Assembly (NCBI GenBank): GCA_021784835.1
Contig: JAJYHI010000103.1
Coordinates: 1 to 5,786, forward strand
DNA: 5,786 nt
Source of the DNA: a bacterium
GTDB taxonomy: Bacteria; SZUA-79; Acidulodesulfobacterales; Acidulodesulfobacteraceae
Reading direction: 5' to 3'
This document shows, piece after piece, positions 3,169-5,786 of this stretch. A model generated the notes under the pieces. It was not told the origin of the DNA. It ran no database searches and saw nothing but the letters and a program-made list of their open reading frames with translations. Position numbers and translations under genes: made by a program. How positions within the stretch are numbered: the first letter of the stretch is position 1; every line of letters begins with the position of its first letter.

Positions 3169-5786
3169 TTATAAATTATCGTGAACGTCTTCTTTATGCC
3201 ATCTTCTTCCTTCCACCATGTAATATAGCACTGGAATTACGACGAGCGTTAAGGTGGTAGAGGCTAACATGCCGAAAATGAGCGCCCATGCCAGACCGTT
3301 CCATACCGGGTCGGTTACGAGTATAGCCGAACCGAATATAACGGCAAGAGCCGTTATTATAATAGGTCTTGCTCTCATCGCCCCGGCTTCTACCAGCGAA
3401 TCTATTATATTATAACCTTCTTTTTTTCTGTCGTTAATAAATTCCAGCAAAAGTAAAGAATTTCTTATAACTATACCTGATAAGGCAATCGCCCCTATCA
3501 TGGAAGTGGCGGTAAAATAAACCCTTATCAAGGCGAATCCGGGCATTATGCCTATCATTTCAAGAGGAATCGCCCCCATAAGTATTAAAGGGATAATAAA
3601 AGAACCGGTATAGCCTACCAAAAGTATATAGATAAGAAGAATTGCTATTCCCATTGCTGCGCCGAGCTGTGCGAATACCTTAAGCGTAAGATGCCATTCC
3701 CCGCCCCACCTTATATGATAGCCGGCTGGAAGAGGATGCTTTAAAAAATGCAGAAAAAGATCTAAGTTTGCATACATAGGGCTCCTTTTTACAACTTTGC
3801 CGTAAACGTAAACTAATGGCTTTAAATCTCTTTCGTAAATCATATTATGCAAATAGCCGCGCTTTATTTTTATCACCGAATTTAAGGGTACTAATCTGCC
3901 GGCCGAAGGCGCATATATCCAGATGCCCGATAAGCCGCTTACTCCTGTTCTGAATGAACCGGGCATCCTTAAAAAAATATCTTCCTGATGAAGGTGTCCT
4001 TTTTTATGAATAGTTCCCACGCTAATTCCATTATTTAAAAGATAAAGCGACTGAGCAATCATTTCGGTGCTTATTCCCAGCATCGCCGCCTTTCTTCTTC
4101 TAACGATGACCGCCGCCTTTCTTATCCGGCGCTTATATGAGGAATTTACGTCGGTAACCCCCCTCGTTGTTTTCATACTCGCTTCTACTATTTTTGAAAG
4201 TTTTTCTTGCTCGTTGTAATTTTTACCGTAAATTTCCGCTACTATTGTCGATTTTACCGGAGGTCCGGGCGGACTTTCCAAAACCTTTACAGTAGCGTTA
4301 TATTCTTTTCCGATTTTATGCATGTCGGGAAGAATGTTTAAAACAAGCTGATGGGAAGATGTGTTTCTTTTGTCTTTATCTATCAGGTTAACCCTTATTT
4401 CCGAGAACCAGCTTGCGTTTCTAAAATTAGCTCCTCTCAAAAGTCCGGAAAAATCGATAACCGAGGGCGTTCCTACCGTAACTACGTAGTTTTTTACCTG
4501 CTTTATGCGCTTCAAATAATTTACTATCCGCATAGTGGCGATATTGGTATCCTGGAAAGTAGAACCTGGACGTTTGTTTATCGTAATCAAAAACGTGTTG
4601 GTATTTGCGACGGGAAGCATTTTAAATTTTACTATTTTTAAAACCGGAAGAGACATAGCTAAAATAAATAAAATTACGACGACCGACATAAATATATATC
4701 TTTTCTTCTTATTTAAAAGCAGAGGCGTTAATATTTTAGAATACAGGCCTTTTTTGCCGTCTTTACCGTGCTCTTTTAATTCTTTTTTGCGAATCAGCGC
4801 CATTCCACTTTCGTTTGCCATAAGTTTAAGGTAAAACCACGGAACTACTGTGAGGGCTACAAATAAAGAAACGAGCATTGCTATTGGAACGTTAAAAGGG
4901 ATAGGTCTCATATAAGGGCCCATCATTCCCGTTACGAACAGCATAGGAATAAACGAGGATATAACTGCCAGCGTAGCAAAAAAATTAGGATTGCCTATCT
5001 CGTTTACGGCATCCACAGCATAAGCGGGAAGTATATTTCTTTCTTTTGAAAAAACCCTTTCTATGTTATCGATGACTACTATGGCGTTATCGACTAAAAG
5101 CCCCAGGGAAAGAATTAATGCGAACAGGGTAATCCTGTTTAAAGTCTGATGGAAAATATAAGCTATCCCGAGGGTAAGAAACAGCATCAGCGGAATTGTA
5201 AAAGCAACTATGAAAGCTTCTCGCCAGCCTAATATTATTAAAAGAAGTATTATTACTATAATTATGCTTATTATAAGATGAAACAGCAATTTATTAACAG
5301 CATTGTTTGCCTTTTTACCGTCGTTTCTGGTTATAGTATAGTGAACGCCGGCGGGAAGGCTTGTTTCGGCAATTTTATGAAATTTCGCAAGAACGCTGTT
5401 TACTACCTCAACCGCGTTCTTCCCTCTTCTTTTTGCGACGGCTATGGTTACGGCAGGATAAATACCCTTGGAATCTTTAATAACCCTGTCGTTTGCATTA
5501 ATTTTTCTGTAGTTATTTCCGAATCCTATTTCCGATAAAAAATTTAACGGCTTATACGAATATTTAATCTTTGCTACGTCCTTAAGATAAACGGGTTTTC
5601 CGTTATAAACTGATATAATAAAGTTCTCAACCGAACCCACATGGTGAAAATATCCGCCTGCCGTCAGAAACATTTTTTTATTGTTTTTCTGAAGAAAACC
5701 TGCCGGAATGTTTATATTGGTTCCTTTAAGCTCCTGCGCTATCATTAAGGGAGTGACGTTATATCCCGCCATTTTCAAGGGGTTCA
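3169..5786 (-). CDS. RND-family efflux permease (AcrB-like), N-terminus outside window
   Basis: This is an inner-membrane proton-driven pump of the resistance-nodulation-division superfamily, which works with a periplasmic adaptor and an outer-membrane channel. The frame stays open to the window edge (Asn-Pro before the TTG at 5778), and that TTG lies mid-domain, so it is not the start. Compared with AcrB, about 180 residues including TM1 are missing. In numbering from the TTG, porter sequence occupies 1-155, TM2-TM6 about 162-318 and TM7 about 361-380. The second porter half, with SPPGPPVKST (502-511), follows, and TM8-TM12 lie at about 700-855. The TM4 relay reads GLLVDNAIVVIDNIERV: AcrB Asp407 is kept as D230, Asp408 is N231. 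The TM10 Lys940 equivalent is R772 (GIVIRNSLLLLEF). The crotonase gene follows after 24 bp. No adaptor or outer-membrane gene is in view. Substrate (drug, metal or lipid-like compound) cannot be assigned. Confidence 0.92.
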   Translation of the reverse strand, partial: NPLKMAGYNVTPLMIAQELKGTNINIPAGFLQKNNKKMFLTAGGYFHHVGSVENFIISVYNGKPVYLKDVAKIKYSYKPLNFLSEIGFGNNYRKINANDRVIKDSKGIYPAVTIAVAKRRGKNAVEVVNSVLAKFHKIAETSLPAGVHYTITRNDGKKANNAVNKLLFHLIISIIIVIILLLIILGWREAFIVAFTIPLMLFLTLGIAYIFHQTLNRITLFALILSLGLLVDNAIVVIDNIERVFSKERNILPAYAVDAVNEIGNPNFFATLAVISSFIPMLFVTGMMGPYMRPIPFNVPIAMLVSLFVALTVVPWFYLKLMANESGMALIRKKELKEHGKDGKKGLYSKILTPLLLNKKKRYIFMSVVVILFILAMSLPVLKIVKFKMLPVANTNTFLITINKRPGSTFQDTNIATMRIVNYLKRIKQVKNYVVTVGTPSVIDFSGLLRGANFRNASWFSEIRVNLIDKDKRNTSSHQLVLNILPDMHKIGKEYNATVKVLESPPGPPVKSTIVAEIYGKNYNEQEKLSKIVEASMKTTRGVTDVNSSYKRRIRKAAVIVRRRKAAMLGISTEMIAQSLYLLNNGISVGTIHKKGHLHQEDIFLRMPGSFRTGVSGLSGIWIYAPSAGRLVPLNSVIKIKRGYLHNMIYERDLKPLVYVYGKVVKRSPMYANLDLFLHFLKHPLPAGYHIRWGGEWHLTLKVFAQLGAAMGIAILLIYILLVGYTGSFIIPLILMGAIPLEMIGIMPGFALIRVYFTATSMIGAIALSGIVIRNSLLLLEFINDRKKEGYNIIDSLVEAGAMRARPIIITALAVIFGSAILVTDPVWNGLAWALIFGMLASTTLTLVVIPVLYYMVEGRRWHKEDVHDNL

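Noticed and set aside
4351..4834. Two overlapping plus-strand open frames opposite the RND gene
   Set aside because: They are shadows of a convincing membrane protein frame and overlap each other.
5278..5538. Plus-strand open frame of 86 residues
   Set aside because: Antisense to the RND porter/TM2 region, with no ribosome site or family match.
5776..5778. TTG as a start codon for the RND permease
   Set aside because: The frame continues to the window edge without a stop, and the residues there match the middle of the first porter domain, so the gene is cut rather than starting here.
1..5786. CRISPR array, tRNA, rRNA or insertion sequence
   Set aside because: No regularly spaced repeats, cloverleaf, rRNA-like segment, transposase or terminal inverted repeats were seen. 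The longer repeats are short AT-rich regulatory-type elements.

Overview
The window reads as five protein-coding genes, all on the minus strand, so transcription runs from high to low coordinates. Both ends cut through a gene. The DNA is AT-rich (roughly 40% GC by eye) with many ATA, AGG and AAA codons. The organism is bacterial and very likely Gram-negative, because an RND efflux permease needs an outer membrane. Heterodisulfide-reductase-like genes without methanogen context suggest a sulfur-metabolising chemolithotroph, for example the Sva0485/Acidulodesulfobacterales-type lineages of acidic sulfidic sites. That placement is only a guess from gene content and composition.

Layout in order of transcription: (1) 5786-3169, an RND-family efflux permease that lacks its N-terminal part (about 180 residues) because the gene begins outside the window. 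(2) 3144-2383, a crotonase-fold (enoyl-CoA hydratase/isomerase-like) protein 24 bp downstream and probably co-transcribed. Both classical catalytic glutamates are replaced. (3) 2382-2265, a short intergenic region with a near-consensus sigma70-type promoter whose spacer and -10 carry an inverted-repeat operator. (4) 2264-1875, an ArsR/SmtB-family repressor with cysteines resembling persulfide sensors (SqrR/BigR/YgaV type) and no metalloid CxC site. (5) 1874-1644, 231 bp with no gene but a possible weak terminator, a possible promoter, AT-rich repeats and a 7-bp hairpin. (6) 1643-909, HdrC with two [4Fe-4S] motifs. (7) 865-1, HdrB, cut off at its C-terminus by the window edge.

The most coherent story is a sulfur-responsive unit. 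A thiol-based ArsR repressor controls its own promoter and sits directly ahead of an hdrC-hdrB pair that looks like part of a sulfur-oxidising (sHdr-like) heterodisulfide reductase complex. HdrC would pass electrons through two cubane clusters, and HdrB would carry the active-site CCG domains. The HdrB N-terminal CCG motif is degenerate, while the C-terminal one is intact as far as visible. The RND-crotonase pair upstream appears to be a separate transcription unit whose substrate cannot be told from sequence.
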